DNA of 5,682 bases. It comes from Eubacteriales bacterium (GTDB lineage Bacteria; Bacillota; Clostridia; JANYKE01). A model generated the notes under the pieces. It was not told the origin of the DNA, ran no database searches, and saw only the letters and a list, made by a program, of their open reading frames with translations. The stretch is taken from positions 1-5,682 of the forward strand of contig JANYKE010000071.1 in the NCBI GenBank assembly GCA_025361685.1, given 5' to 3'. Both the position numbers and the translations under genes were made by a program. Below are positions 5,147-5,682 of this stretch, piece by piece; position 1 is the first letter of the stretch, and each line of letters begins with the position of its first letter.

Positions 5147-5682
5147 ATGTTAAGAAAGCTTAAAATTGAAAACGTTGGGATAATTGACAAAATAGTAATT
5201 GATTTCGAGAAGGGATTTAACGTGTTTACCGGCGAGACCGGTGCCGGTAAGTCTCTTATTATTAACTCTTTGAACGCCATACTTGGTTCAAAGATGCCTC
5301 GCAGTTTTATCAGAAGCGGAACTGAACGCGCATTTATTTCTGCTGAATTTTCGATTGAAGACAAATCATATATTTTGGAACGTGAAATATATTTAATTGG
5401 AAAAAATAATTGTTATATTAATGGTGAATCGGTCAAACTTAACGCACTAAAAAGTTTTGCTGAAAAAATGGTTGATATATACGGCCAATACGATAACCAA
5501 TCATTGCTGAGAGTCGAAAGTCATATTGGGTTTTTAGATCAATTCGGCGGTGAAGAGATGAACATTTTGAAGACAAATTATCAAGATGTATATCTAGAAT
5601 ATATTGAAATCAACAATAGAATTCGCAGTATGAGCATTAACAGCGAAGAGCGCATAGCTGCAATTGAATTGCTAAAATATCA
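5147..5682 (+). CDS. recN: DNA repair protein RecN, N-terminal part (3' end outside the window)
   Basis: RecN is an SMC-like ATPase that acts early in double-strand break repair, holding DNA ends and sister chromatids together with RecA. I translated this frame by hand. It starts at ATG 5147 behind GGAAGGA (5133-5139) and stays open for 178 codons to the window end, about a third of the usual 550 or so residues. The first strand reads MLRKLKIENVGIID, typical of the family. The Walker A motif GETGAGKS is at residues 29-36, and the Q-loop region GQYDNQSLL is at 113-121, where the family usually has GQHDHQ or GQHDNQ. After about residue 136 the sequence turns polar and charged with helical character, consistent with entry into the coiled coil. 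The Walker B and signature motifs lie beyond the window. It starts 23 bases after argR, in the classic argR-recN arrangement, and is probably in the same operon. An upstream TTG at 5144 is out of frame. Confidence 0.95.
   Translation, partial: MLRKLKIENVGIIDKIVIDFEKGFNVFTGETGAGKSLIINSLNAILGSKMPRSFIRSGTERAFISAEFSIEDKSYILEREIYLIGKNNCYINGESVKLNALKSFAEKMVDIYGQYDNQSLLRVESHIGFLDQFGGEEMNILKTNYQDVYLEYIEINNRIRSMSINSEERIAAIELLKY

Overview
This window looks like a chromosomal segment of a low-GC Gram-positive bacterium (Firmicutes/Bacillota, most likely an anaerobic clostridial lineage). The evidence is the AT-rich coding sequence, the strong purine ribosome binding sites, two TTG starts, and the gene order ispA - dxs - nadK - argR - recN, a conserved cluster in this phylum. 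All genes lie on the + strand and are tightly packed, so they probably form one operon. The species cannot be named from the sequence.

Layout: 2-577 is the 3' part of ispA (farnesyl/geranyl diphosphate synthase). About 585-1250 has no convincing protein gene. It is visibly richer in G and C than its neighbours and full of hairpins. Its size, its place between ispA and dxs, and the small multi-pass membrane protein directly downstream identify it as OLE RNA (ornate, large, extremophilic RNA). 1261-1860 encodes that membrane protein, OapA, the OLE-associated protein. 1883-3796 is dxs, 3803-4684 is nadK, 4671-5123 is argR (overlapping nadK by 14 bases), and 5147 to the window end is the N-terminal third of recN.

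How the parts relate: Dxs makes 1-deoxy-D-xylulose 5-phosphate at the start of the MEP isoprenoid pathway, and IspA condenses the C5 products later on. NadK supplies the NADP that the pathway's reductases need. ArgR is the arginine-sensing repressor and RecN a DNA-repair SMC-like ATPase; both are traditional passengers of this cluster. The OLE RNA/OapA pair forms a membrane-bound ribonucleoprotein that has been linked in alkaliphilic bacilli to Mg2+, short-chain alcohol and cold stress.

The main point of interest is the OLE locus. It carries a plausible promoter of its own whose -10 box contains the ispA stop codon. It also shows several candidate long-range pairings: loop 642-648 with 1032-1038, loop 1155-1160 with 1221-1226, and 1182-1187 with the oapA ribosome binding site. 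These can be tested by covariation. The tlyA gene often found between dxs and nadK in related clusters is absent.
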